Assembly (NCBI RefSeq): GCF_001190745.1
Contig: NZ_CP012196.1
Coordinates: forward strand, 248,001 to 312,000
DNA length: 64,000 bases
Direction: 5' to 3'
Source of the DNA: Campylobacter gracilis
GTDB lineage: Bacteria > Campylobacterota > Campylobacteria > Campylobacterales > Campylobacteraceae
The position numbers and the translations under genes were made by a program. Shown one piece after another: positions 28,639 to 37,229 of this stretch. The notes under the pieces are model-generated. The model was not told the origin of the DNA. It searched no databases and saw only the letters and a list, made by a program, of their open reading frames with translations. Position 1 is the stretch's first letter. Each line of letters begins with the position of its first letter.

Positions 28639-29993
28639 AGTCTTACATCGACGGCTTGCTGCTAAATTTAAAGCGCGCCAATCCCGGTCAGGAGGTCTTT
28701 ATCCAGGCATCGACCGAAATTTTATACTCGCTCATACCGCTTCTAAAGCGCGACGAGAGGTATGTGAAAAATAAAATTTTAGAGCGCATTTTGGCGCCCG
28801 AGCGCACGATGATGTTTCGCGTCGTCTATATGAGCGACGGCGGCGAGCCCTGCGTGCATACGGGATATCGCATAGAGTTCAACTCCGCTCTGGGTCCTTA
28901 CAAAGGCGGCCTGCGCTTTCATCCGAGCGTAAATTTAGGCGTTTTAAAATTTTTAGGGTTTGAGCAAATTTTTAAAAATTCCCTCACGGGCCTTAATATC
29001 GGCGGCGCAAAAGGCGGCGCAAATTTCGATACCAAGGGCAAGAGCGACGGCGAGATTATGAGATTTTGTCAAGCTTTTATGTTAGAACTTCACCGCCTAA
29101 TCAGCTCCAATACCGACGTGCCCGCGGGCGACATCGGCGTGGGCGGCCGTGAAATCGGCTATATGTATGGCGCGTATAAAAAGCTCACCCGCAGATTCGA
29201 CGGTGCGCTTACGGGCAAGGGGCTAAGCTGGGGCGGCAGCCTCGCGCGTACCGAGGCTACAGGCTACGGCTCGGTCTATTTTGCAAACGAGATGCTCGCT
29301 ACCAGAGGCGATTCGCTGCACGGCAAAATTTGCACGATCTCGGGCGCCGGCAACGTAGCGATCTACACCGCCGAAAAGCTCTATCAGATGCAGGCTAAGC
29401 CCGTCACCGTGAGCGATTCTACGGGCTTTATCTATGATGCCGAGGGAATTGACGTGGCACTTCTTAAAAAGCTAAAAGAGCAGCTGCGCGTAGGGCTTTG
29501 CGAATATATCAAGGAGCGTCCTAACGCAAAATTTATCCCAGTTAGCGCCTATCCCGCGGGCCGCAACGGCGTGTGGAGCGTGCCGTGCGACGCCGCGTTT
29601 CCGAGCGCTACGCAAAACGAGCTTAATCTGCAAGACGTAAAGACTCTCTATGCTAACGGATGTCGCATGGTTTGCGAGGGCGCGAATATGCCAAGCACGC
29701 TTGAGGCGATCGATTTTATGCTCGCGCAAAAAGACTTTCTTTTCGGTCCTGCCAAAGCGGCGAATGCGGGCGGCGTGGCTACAAGCGGGCTTGAGATGGC
29801 GCAAAACGCGCAGATGGCGTCGTGGAGCTTCGAGGAGGTCGATAGCAAGCTGCGCGAGATCATGCGCCACATATTTCGTACCAGCTACGAGACCTCGAAA
29901 GAATTCGGCGCGGAGGGCAATCTCGTGCTGGGCTCGAATATCGCGGGCTTTCGCCGCGTAGCCGATGCGATGCTGGATCAAGGCCTGGTATAA
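28635..29993 (+). CDS. gdhA: Glutamate dehydrogenase (NADP type)
   Basis: A 452-residue hexameric enzyme that aminates 2-oxoglutarate. PYKGGLRFHPSVNLG holds the substrate-binding Lys, GGAKGGANFD the catalytic Lys region, and CTISGAGNVAIYTAEKL the nucleotide-binding loop. GKGLSWGGSLARTEATGYG is characteristic of the NADP-specific class. AAAGGAG lies 6 bases before the ATG, which overlaps the mqnA stop (ATGA). Full length. Confidence 0.96.
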   Translation: MKSYIDGLLLNLKRANPGQEVFIQASTEILYSLIPLLKRDERYVKNKILERILAPERTMMFRVVYMSDGGEPCVHTGYRIEFNSALGPYKGGLRFHPSVNLGVLKFLGFEQIFKNSLTGLNIGGAKGGANFDTKGKSDGEIMRFCQAFMLELHRLISSNTDVPAGDIGVGGREIGYMYGAYKKLTRRFDGALTGKGLSWGGSLARTEATGYGSVYFANEMLATRGDSLHGKICTISGAGNVAIYTAEKLYQMQAKPVTVSDSTGFIYDAEGIDVALLKKLKEQLRVGLCEYIKERPNAKFIPVSAYPAGRNGVWSVPCDAAFPSATQNELNLQDVKTLYANGCRMVCEGANMPSTLEAIDFMLAQKDFLFGPAKAANAGGVATSGLEMAQNAQMASWSFEEVDSKLREIMRHIFRTSYETSKEFGAEGNLVLGSNIAGFRRVADAMLDQGLV

Positions 29994-30480
29994 GCTTAAC
30001 TCGCTTTATTTTGTCAAAAGCGGCAGCTCGCTTTTAAATTTAAGCTCTTTAATTTACGGCGAGCTTTTTGGCTGCGGCGGGCTTGATAAAATTTCAATCG
30101 TTTGTGCTGAGGATATAGCCGCTCATCGCTATAATTGCTTTATGTGCCCTGCGTTGGCATCGTTTGCGCTGCGTAGATTTAAATAACGCCAAGCAGAGCG
30201 TTTTAAAATTTTAGCTCGTCGTAGCGATGCTTTTAAAATTTAGCCGCAAGCACGACAAAGCTCGATGCATCCAAATTTCATCTTTAAATTTGGCTGGTAA
30301 ATTCCGCCCGTTAAATTTAGCTTTGAAATTCTGTGTTTAAAATTTAGCCTCGAATCCGCTTTCAAATTTAGCTTAAATTTTATCTTAAATCGTCCACGCA
30401 GCGCGTAAATTTACACTACGCAGGCCTAGCGTTTACCGCAGTTTGGCATAATGGCGCAAATTTTATCCAAAGGTTGCAAT
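29994..30480. other. Intergenic region with repeated AAATTTAGC words
   Basis: A 487-base gap without a supported gene. Between 30200 and 30390 the words AAATTTAGC, AAATTTTAGC and AAATTTGGC recur at least six times at irregular spacing. The right end contains a CATAAT -10 candidate for the DUF4197 gene. Confidence 0.45.
30447..30452 (+). promoter_or_regulatory. Possible -10 box (CATAAT) for the DUF4197 gene
   Basis: CATAAT sits 29 bases before the chosen ATG. A start codon candidate overlapping it (30451) would place the -10 inside the gene, which supports using the ATG at 30481. Confidence 0.35.
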
Positions 30481-31212
30481 ATGAAAAAATTTATGATTTT
30501 GCTCGCCGCTGCGGCGCTGTCGCTTGCGCATGCGGACGTGACGGATATTCTAAAGCAGGGCGCGGACGCGCTCGGTGCGACTAGGAGCGGAAACTACAAG
30601 GATCTGCTCGCTTCCGCCACGAACCGCGCCGCAAGCGAGCTCGCCAAGGGCTACATCCACAGCAAGACCGCCAAGATCGAGCTTCCTCCTTCGCTGAAGG
30701 CGGCTGCGAAGCTTGCGAGAAAGGTGGGCGGCGATAAATGGGAGCGCGAGCTCGTCGTGAGTATGAACGATGCCGCTACTAAGGCGGTGAGCGGTGCGAG
30801 CAAGATATTTTTGCAAGATCTGAAATCGATGAGCGATGCCGACGTTAAAAAGCTCATCGGCGGCGGCGACACGGCGCTTAGCGAGTATTTGCAGAGCAAA
30901 TCGGGCGCGAAGCTGCGGGCGGTTTTCAGACCGATCGTAAGCGATATGATGAGTAAAAACAGCTTCGCGACGGCGTATAATGGGCTAAATTCCTTCGCGC
31001 AAAGCAAGATTGCGGGCAATGAAGCGGTGCAAAACATCGCGCGCGGGCTGGGTGCGAGCGAGTATCTGCCTAAGCAGGGCGAGGACTTGAATGATTACAT
31101 AACGCAAAAGACGCTGGACGGGCTATTTGCGGTGATGAGGGAAAAAGAAAGCGCGCTTCGCGGCAGCGCCGTCGGCAAAGGTGCCGGGATTTTAGGCAAG
31201 GTGATTAAATAA
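30481..31212 (+). CDS. DUF4197 domain protein, exported
   Basis: 243 residues from the ATG at 30481, which gives a proper signal peptide (MKKFMILLAAAALSLAHA, then DVTDILKQG). The mature part is the DUF4197 family: helical, with ELPPSLKAAAKLARKVGG, MNDAATKAV and FRPIVSDMMSK. Function is not established. It is transcribed alone between gdhA and the accessory island. Confidence 0.85.
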   Translation: MKKFMILLAAAALSLAHADVTDILKQGADALGATRSGNYKDLLASATNRAASELAKGYIHSKTAKIELPPSLKAAAKLARKVGGDKWERELVVSMNDAATKAVSGASKIFLQDLKSMSDADVKKLIGGGDTALSEYLQSKSGAKLRAVFRPIVSDMMSKNSFATAYNGLNSFAQSKIAGNEAVQNIARGLGASEYLPKQGEDLNDYITQKTLDGLFAVMREKESALRGSAVGKGAGILGKVIK

Positions 31213-31642
31213 AACTCGCGGCGAGGCTTTGGCGTAAATTTCGCCGCATAGCCGCTTATAATTGTTTTGCGCCGTAAGCTTGGGTAGCCTAAAGCTGTGC
31301 GCAAAACGCCTGCTCGCGCGAAGCAGCTGCTTGCGCCAAAGCGGGCGCGCGGCGGAATTTAGATGTTCGTTTGTCACGTGCTCGCGGCGGGCTGGCTTTA
31401 TACGATAATCTTGTGCGGAGTTTAGTCTGCGAAATTCGAAACTGTAAAATTTAGAAATTTAGCAAGACGTAAAGGATTTGAAATTTTAAAATTTCACGCG
31501 GAGTTTTAGAAATTCGTGCGGTAATTGAATGCGCGTATATCTAGCGCTTACGTTTGAAATTTTACAAAGCGGCGAAGTATCGGGATAGCAGAGCGGTAAC
31601 AGATGAGTGTAAGGATAAAGCAAGAAAGCCGTTTTATAAAAT
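31213..31642. other. Intergenic between convergent genes
   Basis: A 430-base gap without a gene. The first half is GC-rich like the core genome and the second half AT-rich like the island on the right, so the composition boundary lies about 31420-31500. One AAATTTTAAAATTT palindrome is at 31481-31494. No integrase, direct repeat or tRNA is visible. Confidence 0.4.
31481..31494. repeat. AAATTTTAAAATTT palindrome at the edge of the accessory island
   Basis: Same 14-base palindrome as at 553, 37157, 37191 and 61088. It lies at the border between GC-rich core DNA and the AT-rich island. Confidence 0.5.
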
Positions 31643-32218
31643 TCATCGCTTTTTAAATTTACGCTTTTTAGGCTTTGGAGATTTAGTACTTTGCTCGGAG
31701 GCGTTTCTTTGCTGATACACGCCGTCGTTTTTATACTCCGTAAGCTTTTTGCCGCAGTATGAGCAAATTTGATCGGTATCCTTGACATCCTCGTACAGGT
31801 AAAATTTAAAGCAGTCCTTACACCACATATATTTAGGATATCTTTTTATGCTCTTTTCAGAGCGGAAGGCGAGGTAAAAAAACAAGATACTAATGAGTAA
31901 AACCGAAAATCCCGAGATAAGAAAAGGATATCCGATTTTACTTTGTATTCCTGCGGGATCCCCCGTTGTAAAAATTTCTATAGATATTATTAAAAGGCCT
32001 AAACCTATCAAGGCATTAATTACTTTACCTATTTTTTTGTTTATGAAAATTCCTGCAGAAACAAATAATAAGCCGATGATGAAAATCTTGATAACATAGA
32101 CCGGCTCAACTGCGCTCCAGCCCCCGTATTTAAAATACATCTTTCCGCTAAAGCAGCCAAGAATACTTTCAAATACAAAAAATGCGCCCAAAAGTATTAA
32201 ACCTATCCTAGTGCTCAT
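31643..32218 (-). CDS. Four-helix membrane protein with a cytoplasmic zinc ribbon
   Basis: 191 residues. Four hydrophobic segments (about 5-25, 41-60, 67-87 and 97-118) are followed by a zinc-ribbon-like motif with Cys133, Cys136, Cys152 and Cys155 (WCKDC ... ICSYCGKKL), then a basic Lys/Arg tail (KPKKRKFKKR). I do not recognise the family. It is AT-rich like the rest of the island and is the last gene of the island's minus-strand run. Confidence 0.65.
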   Translation of the reverse strand: MSTRIGLILLGAFFVFESILGCFSGKMYFKYGGWSAVEPVYVIKIFIIGLLFVSAGIFINKKIGKVINALIGLGLLIISIEIFTTGDPAGIQSKIGYPFLISGFSVLLISILFFYLAFRSEKSIKRYPKYMWCKDCFKFYLYEDVKDTDQICSYCGKKLTEYKNDGVYQQRNASEQSTKSPKPKKRKFKKR

Positions 32219-32363
32219 TTTTTATTCCTATAGTCTTTTTGAGATAGTTGTCATTGTTAGAATAGCGCCCCATTAGGCTGTAGCTTGTCGTTGGAGGCAT
32301 ACTTTCATTAAGTATATCGTTAGCAAAATTTATCAAATTTAATAAAATATCTATTTTAGCCAT
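32208..32363 (-). CDS. Possible small protein, 51 residues
   Basis: A minus-strand frame from ATG 32363 (or GTG 32384) to TAG 32208, starting MAKIDILLNLINFANDILNE. It overlaps the membrane-protein gene by 11 bases and follows the 32381 gene closely, so it fits the operon spacing. There is no clear ribosome site before the ATG. It could be a real small gene or the relic of a longer one. Confidence 0.35.
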   Translation of the reverse strand: MAKIDILLNLINFANDILNESMPPTTSYSLMGRYSNNDNYLKKTIGIKNEH

Positions 32364-32380
32364 TAATGCCGTATTCGCCC

Positions 32381-33013
32381 TCACACCTCTATAACCACAT
32401 CCTTATACTTTTCATAAAGCCTCGGCTTTAAAATTTTATCACGATACTCTTTGCCCGCCTTAGTCATACACATCCAGTGGCTAAATCTACTCCAGGTATC
32501 GGGATTCTTCCAAGTTATCTCTGCTTTGGGAGTTATGTTCTCCTCCTCTAAAAATTTATATCCAAAAAAGAAATTATCTCTAAAATAGATCCACTTCTCA
32601 TAAAGCGACATCCCTAGATCGATCTTGGATAAATTCGTATCGAAGTCAGCCCATTCCTTTCTTAAATTTTCGCCCTCTATGCCGAAGTCTATCATACCCC
32701 CTAAAAATAGTTGACCCATTACTCCGAAATACTCTCCCGCGTATGTCGGATAGGCTGAAATTTCAGGATTATCTTCGTCCGCTAGCTTATAGTCGCTTTG
32801 GATAATCCCATATAGTTCAAACCATTCGTACCAATCAAAGATTTCATATTCAATGTAATCCAAAATATCTTTTTTCCTGGCGCCCGGAATTTGAGCTAAT
32901 ATGCGAATAAACGAATCCATCCAGCAATCAAATCCTAAAGCCTTATAAAGTTCTTCATCTTTGTTAAAAACCCAGCCGTATAGTTCATTCGGTTTTAAAA
33001 TTTTAAATTTCAT
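32381..33013 (-). CDS. Unknown protein of the accessory island (possible immunity protein)
   Basis: 210 residues, acidic and rich in aromatic residues (segments IFDWYEWFELYG, DTWSRFSHWMCMTKAGKEYRD). No family recognised. AAAAGGAG precedes the ATG at 33013. The size, acidic and aromatic make-up, soluble nature and position in a run with an Imm53 gene suggest, by context only, an immunity protein for a polymorphic toxin. Confidence 0.6.
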   Translation of the reverse strand: MKFKILKPNELYGWVFNKDEELYKALGFDCWMDSFIRILAQIPGARKKDILDYIEYEIFDWYEWFELYGIIQSDYKLADEDNPEISAYPTYAGEYFGVMGQLFLGGMIDFGIEGENLRKEWADFDTNLSKIDLGMSLYEKWIYFRDNFFFGYKFLEEENITPKAEITWKNPDTWSRFSHWMCMTKAGKEYRDKILKPRLYEKYKDVVIEV

Positions 33014-33054
33014 AGTATCTCCTTTTTAAATTTAATCGGTTGGCGATATAAAAT

Positions 33055-33618
33055 TTATCTCATCGATCGGTTTGGTTGATCACATATAAACTCGCTAATA
33101 TAAAAATTATTTGATTCCGAGAGTTTAGGCAAACTTTTTATTATTTCATCTAAATCGACGCTCTTTATTTCGGCGCAATTTTTTACATCGCCGCAGATAC
33201 CGATAAAAACAAGATCATCGCTGTTTTTGCCTATAAATTTACCCTTTGCGTAATAACCGCTTTCAAATCTTTCATAGGCTATATAATATAATATTTGCTT
33301 TAAAATTTCACTTTGATCCAGCTTGAAAAAGGTGCAGAATTTCGCGCCCTTTATATCTTGCGATATGTCGGTGGCGCCTACGGAGCTTCTTTCATATTTT
33401 TTAAGATCTATTTTTCCGATATTGTTTTCATCTCCTTCGCCGATTGCTCCAAGCACGCAAAAATCCCTATCCATCTCGCCGTAAATATCAAAAAACAGAT
33501 AACTGCCCTTAAAGCTTTTATAGGCGAATTCCTTTACGGCATCCTTAACAATTTCGATATTTGCAAGCGTAACTTCGGTATTTTTGCAAGATTCGTTTTT
33601 TGTCTCGACTTCGATCAT
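33055..33618 (-). CDS. Unknown acidic protein of the accessory island (possible immunity protein)
   Basis: 187 residues, soluble, acidic, with no recognised family. AAGGGAG is 6 bases before the ATG at 33618. Segments include FKGSYLFFDIYGEMDRDF and KNCAEIKSVDLDEIIKSL. It lies between the 210-residue unknown and the Imm53 gene with small gaps, so is probably in the same transcript. Confidence 0.6.
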   Translation of the reverse strand: MIEVETKNESCKNTEVTLANIEIVKDAVKEFAYKSFKGSYLFFDIYGEMDRDFCVLGAIGEGDENNIGKIDLKKYERSSVGATDISQDIKGAKFCTFFKLDQSEILKQILYYIAYERFESGYYAKGKFIGKNSDDLVFIGICGDVKNCAEIKSVDLDEIIKSLPKLSESNNFYISEFICDQPNRSMR

Positions 33619-33647
33619 CTAGGCTCCCTTATTTGTCTTGCTAAATT

Positions 33648-33923
33648 TTAATCCATTAGCCATTTTACCACGTATTCCAATAATTCCTCTAAATTTTCGG
33701 CTCCGCAACTTCCTTTGAGTTCGTTTTCCGTGGCATTGATGAAAAACCAATCCTCGTCATCTCTATCGATATTTATTTTGATCGGCTTTTTCCCGCTCTC
33801 GCCATCGATTTCAATCCACCAGCCCGGGTTATCGACCGTTTCTAGCGTAAGGCCATATTCATGCTCCCATTCTCCGTCGCATTTGGAAGCGTACCAGTTT
33901 TGTATGAGTTTTAGATTATTCAT
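33648..33923 (-). CDS. Imm53 family immunity protein
   Basis: 91 residues matching the Imm53 pattern well: an opening LIQNWYASKCDGEWEHEYG, then LETVDNPGWWIEIDG, then a DW segment (DDEDWFFINATENELKG), and a final helix LEELLEYVVKWLMD. Imm53 proteins protect against C-terminal toxin domains of polymorphic secreted toxins. No toxin gene lies nearby, so this is an orphan. A strong ribosome site (AAAGGAGG) precedes the ATG. Confidence 0.85.
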   Translation of the reverse strand: MNNLKLIQNWYASKCDGEWEHEYGLTLETVDNPGWWIEIDGESGKKPIKINIDRDDEDWFFINATENELKGSCGAENLEELLEYVVKWLMD

Positions 33924-34013
33924 TGCTCCTCCTTTAATTTTATAAATTTTAAAATTCTCGATTTGTTAGGCCTTGATATTGCAATTGAAGCAGGGCTTCT
34001 TTGCTATTTAAAT

Positions 34014-34367
34014 TTAATCGCGTATTAAAAATTTCTTTTCCACACCATCTTTATTTACGGTGATTATCTTCGAGTTCGGAATATTTAAAAATTTTATAGC
34101 TTTTTCGTCCAGCTCTGACAATGGCTCCTCGTGATTATATTTGGTTTTAAAGTAATATAAGAAAAGATCGCCCGTTCGATTTTCATCCATAAGCTGCATT
34201 ATACACTCATCGTTTGGACGACCGCTATCATATCGGTTTATCATCATAAACGGCTCGCAGCTCTTATGAAATGGGAAGCGACCGAAGTTAAAAAGATTAC
34301 CGACGAGCTCAAATATAAGGACAAAAAACAGAAATAAAATGAATAGCTTGATCATTCTGCGTTTCAT
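34014..34367 (-). CDS. Small membrane-anchored unknown protein of the island
   Basis: 117 residues: a basic start, one N-terminal membrane segment (IKLFILFLFFVLIFELVG), then a soluble acidic domain. AGGAAA precedes the ATG at 34367. No family recognised. First gene of the island run on the minus strand, downstream of the HemN-like gene. Confidence 0.6.
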   Translation of the reverse strand: MKRRMIKLFILFLFFVLIFELVGNLFNFGRFPFHKSCEPFMMINRYDSGRPNDECIMQLMDENRTGDLFLYYFKTKYNHEEPLSELDEKAIKFLNIPNSKIITVNKDGVEKKFLIRD

Positions 34368-34480
34368 TGCGGCGTTTCCTAAATTTTGAAATCAAAAATT
34401 CGTTTGTGTTTTAATGCCGGACGGTATTTGCGCTCAAGTTGCGCCTGCGTCCAAGCGCTAGTAGCGGTCGGGTACAAAAT

Positions 34481-35833
34481 TTACGAGGCTATCTCGCTCT
34501 TTGCCACGCCAGCTGCGGCGGATTCGCTTTCGTCCATAATGATGAGCTGTTTTGCGCGCTTAATCTTGGCGTCGTCGCGAAACGCCGCGCGCACCTTGTC
34601 CATGCCGGTGTAAAATTCCTTCATCAAAACAAGGCACAAATAAGCGCCAAATTCCGTCGTGCGTATGATCTCGCCCTCGATCCACACGGCTCCTGCAAGC
34701 CTTAGCAGGCTAAGCTCTCTGCCCAGTTCGCGGCGCAAATTTAGATCGTTTGCGGCGTTAAATTTAGTGATATCGATCTCGCCGTTAAAAAGCTCGGTCA
34801 AAAAGAGGTATTTTGCGCGTTCGGATCTGCTAAAATCGCAGGTGGCGATGACGGTGCTTTCGTTTTTGCGCACCCTGCTTGCGTAGTCTTCGAGGTTGAA
34901 CGCATTTACGAGCAGCCTACCGTCCAAAAAGCTAAACGCGCCGCTTCCGATGCCTACGTATTCATGATTTGTGCCTACATACTCGTCGTTGATGTTTGAT
35001 TTTTCGCGAGCGAAGGCCCACGCGTTGCTGCGGTGCCAACTAGAAAATTCCTTGCAGATGATGGAGTAAAACTCCTCCTCGTGATCTACATTGCTAACGC
35101 CGAGGCTTCGCGCTATTTGATCGCGCATCAAAGGCGATTTCATCAGCGGATACAGCGTGATTTGCTCCGGTTTTACCGCTTTTGCCGCTTCGATGTCGCG
35201 AAGTAAAATTTCGCGAGTTTGAAATGGAAAGTTAAAGATCAGATCCAGGCTTAAAATCGGTAAAATTCCGACCGCTCGGGATAGCTTTTCTTGCAGAATT
35301 TCGCCCGAGCCGAATTTCTCGTAGCGCGAAGCTTTGCGTAAAATATCGTCATCAAAGCTCTGCACCCCCACGCTTAGGCGGTCTATGAGCCCGCGAAATC
35401 GCAGCAAACTCTCAGGCTCGATGTGGTTGGGATCGCTCTCGCATGAGACCTCTTTGATGCTAAAAAGCGACTTGGCAAGCTCCAGCGTGCGCGCTAACTC
35501 ATCCTCGTCGATGAGCGTCGTGCCGCCGCCTACATAAAGCGTCTCAAAGTCGTAGCCTGCGTCCTTCGTGCGCTGCATCTCGGTGCGTAGCGCGCTAAAA
35601 TACGCCTTGCACGCGCCGCGCTCGTAAGCGTATTTGTGAAAGGAGCAATACGGGCAAAACGTGTGGCAGAATGGCACGTGCATGTAGAGCATATATTTTT
35701 TATCGGGATTTGGAATTTTAGCGATATTTTCCTGTGTGATGTCGATTCTAAGGGAGTTATAGAGAGATTTTTGCATAGTGTCGGCGGCGTATTTTTTGGC
35801 GAAGCTATGCACCATTTGACTGATAAAATTCAT
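34481..35833 (-). CDS. HemN-like radical SAM protein (coproporphyrinogen III oxidase family)
   Basis: 450 residues. The radical SAM cluster motif CX3CX2C is Cys56, Cys60 and Cys63 in CHTFCPYCSFHKY, followed by YVGGGTTLIDEDEL (SAM binding) and SCESDPNHIEPESL. The C-terminal HemN-type domain is present. The family includes oxygen-independent coproporphyrinogen oxidases, HemW and the heme-degrading ChuW/HutW enzymes; the sequence does not settle which. It has an N-terminal extension of about 45 residues before the radical SAM core. Monocistronic. Confidence 0.85.
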   Translation of the reverse strand: MNFISQMVHSFAKKYAADTMQKSLYNSLRIDITQENIAKIPNPDKKYMLYMHVPFCHTFCPYCSFHKYAYERGACKAYFSALRTEMQRTKDAGYDFETLYVGGGTTLIDEDELARTLELAKSLFSIKEVSCESDPNHIEPESLLRFRGLIDRLSVGVQSFDDDILRKASRYEKFGSGEILQEKLSRAVGILPILSLDLIFNFPFQTREILLRDIEAAKAVKPEQITLYPLMKSPLMRDQIARSLGVSNVDHEEEFYSIICKEFSSWHRSNAWAFAREKSNINDEYVGTNHEYVGIGSGAFSFLDGRLLVNAFNLEDYASRVRKNESTVIATCDFSRSERAKYLFLTELFNGEIDITKFNAANDLNLRRELGRELSLLRLAGAVWIEGEIIRTTEFGAYLCLVLMKEFYTGMDKVRAAFRDDAKIKRAKQLIIMDESESAAAGVAKSEIAS

Positions 35834-35902
35834 AAAACTTTAGCCTTTTTTAAACTTAAAAATTAATTTTTGAAGTTTATCGAAAACTAACTTATAAATT
35901 TA

Positions 35903-36250
35903 TCAATAATTCAATAAAAAGCGTAGCGCCGCCATATATATTAGCGTAGGAAGCGCTATCGTAACGAGGGAATTGCGAAATTTAGCATGCACGACAAACG
36001 CCATAATCAGGCAAAATAGCAGCATCGCCGTTTGCAGCACGTCCGCGCTAAAAGCTCGCTCGCCTGAGAAGCTAGGCAGCATCGTCTTAAGCGCATAGAT
36101 CGTCAAAACGACCATTATCAAAAGGCCCGAGTTTTTCTGCAGATACGATAAGCTTGGACTCGCGGTCTTTTTCTTAAAAAGCAGCAGCGGCAAAAATCGC
36201 GTCAAAATCGTAGCGAGCGAGGCCAGAAAGATATAGGGTAAAATTTCCAT
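35903..36250 (-). CDS. azlD: Branched-chain amino acid export protein, small subunit (AzlD type)
   Basis: 115 residues, about four membrane segments, with the AzlD pattern TRFLPLLLFKKKTASPSLSYLQKNS. Partner of AzlC; the ATG overlaps the azlC stop by one base (TAATG). AzlCD exports branched-chain amino acids. Confidence 0.9.
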   Translation of the reverse strand: MEILPYIFLASLATILTRFLPLLLFKKKTASPSLSYLQKNSGLLIMVVLTIYALKTMLPSFSGERAFSADVLQTAMLLFCLIMAFVVHAKFRNSLVTIALPTLIYMAALRFLLNY

Positions 36251-37008
36251 TATCTACCCCTTTTTAAAAATTTTCGCAGCCTGCGTCCCGTGCGTGAAGG
36301 TCGCTCGAAGTATTTACGAAAGAGCAGCAAAACCGCAGTGCCGAAAATCAGAGTGCCGAATAAAAAGTATTTTGTAGGAAAGATAAAAAGCCCCGCAAAC
36401 GCGCAGGCAAAGCCCAGCAATAGCACTTTGTATTGCGGATTTGCTTTAAAAACCTCATAGGTTAGCATCGCAAAAAGCGCCGTCAGGCTAAACTCGACTC
36501 CGCTAAAATCAAGCTTCAAGCTTGCTCCCAAAACAGCCCCTGCAACGACACCCGCGACCCAGTAGGACTGATTTAATACCGCGGTTAGATTATAGAGCAG
36601 ATCAAGCTCTTTTAGCCTTTGCGGCGTTACCGGCTGTTCGCCGCTAAGCTCCTCGGGGCGCAAAAACGCGCGCGCTTTTAGCAGCGCAAAGGTTTCGTCC
36701 GTAAGGGCATATACGGCGTAAATTTTATGACGCACGAAGCGCAGCTCGTCCAACAGCGACATCGTGTAGAAAAAATGGCGAAAATTTAGCAAAAACGCCA
36801 CGACGAAGGTATCTACGAGCGAGGCGTGAGTTACGATGAAGGCGATCAGCACGAACTCCACGCTGCCTGCGTAGATTAGCAGTGAGGTTAGCGCGAGCGC
36901 CCATACGGGCAGGTCTTGGCTGATACCGTAGATACCAAACGCCAGCCCCAGCGGCACGTAGCCCATCATCACGGCGAGGGTGGGTCTAAAAATTTCAAAT
37001 TTACTCAT
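36250..37008 (-). CDS. azlC: Branched-chain amino acid export protein, large subunit (AzlC type)
   Basis: 252 residues with repeated membrane segments. GYVPLGLAFGIYG is the AzlC signature near the start, and LLIYAGSVEFVLIAF and LLNFRHFFYTMSL follow. The tail is basic (RPSRTGRRLRKFLKRGR). AGGAAAG lies before the ATG. Forms an operon with azlD. Confidence 0.92.
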   Translation of the reverse strand: MSKFEIFRPTLAVMMGYVPLGLAFGIYGISQDLPVWALALTSLLIYAGSVEFVLIAFIVTHASLVDTFVVAFLLNFRHFFYTMSLLDELRFVRHKIYAVYALTDETFALLKARAFLRPEELSGEQPVTPQRLKELDLLYNLTAVLNQSYWVAGVVAGAVLGASLKLDFSGVEFSLTALFAMLTYEVFKANPQYKVLLLGFACAFAGLFIFPTKYFLFGTLIFGTAVLLLFRKYFERPSRTGRRLRKFLKRGR

Positions 37009-37229
37009 AGCTTTCCTAAATTTAAAAGCGCGATTGTAACTAAAATTTTATTAAATTTTACAGGGCATGCGGGCGAGATATGCCTTACTGCGAGCGAGTT
37101 TTATGCGGTAACGCGCCGCAAGAGGAGCTGTAAAATTTACTCGCTTCGGCGCCGTGAAATTTTAAAATTTAGCCTGCGTAGAAATTCGCGAAATTTTAAA
37201 ATTTCGGGGAGCGGATTTTTAAATTTAGC
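37009..37229. repeat. Intergenic with two AAATTTTAAAATTT palindromes
   Basis: The 14-base palindrome occurs at 37157-37170 and again at 37191-37204, separated by a GAAATTCGCG segment. Other AAATTTTA words fill the gap between azlC and the phosphate transporter gene. No T-tract hairpin is obvious. Confidence 0.55.
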
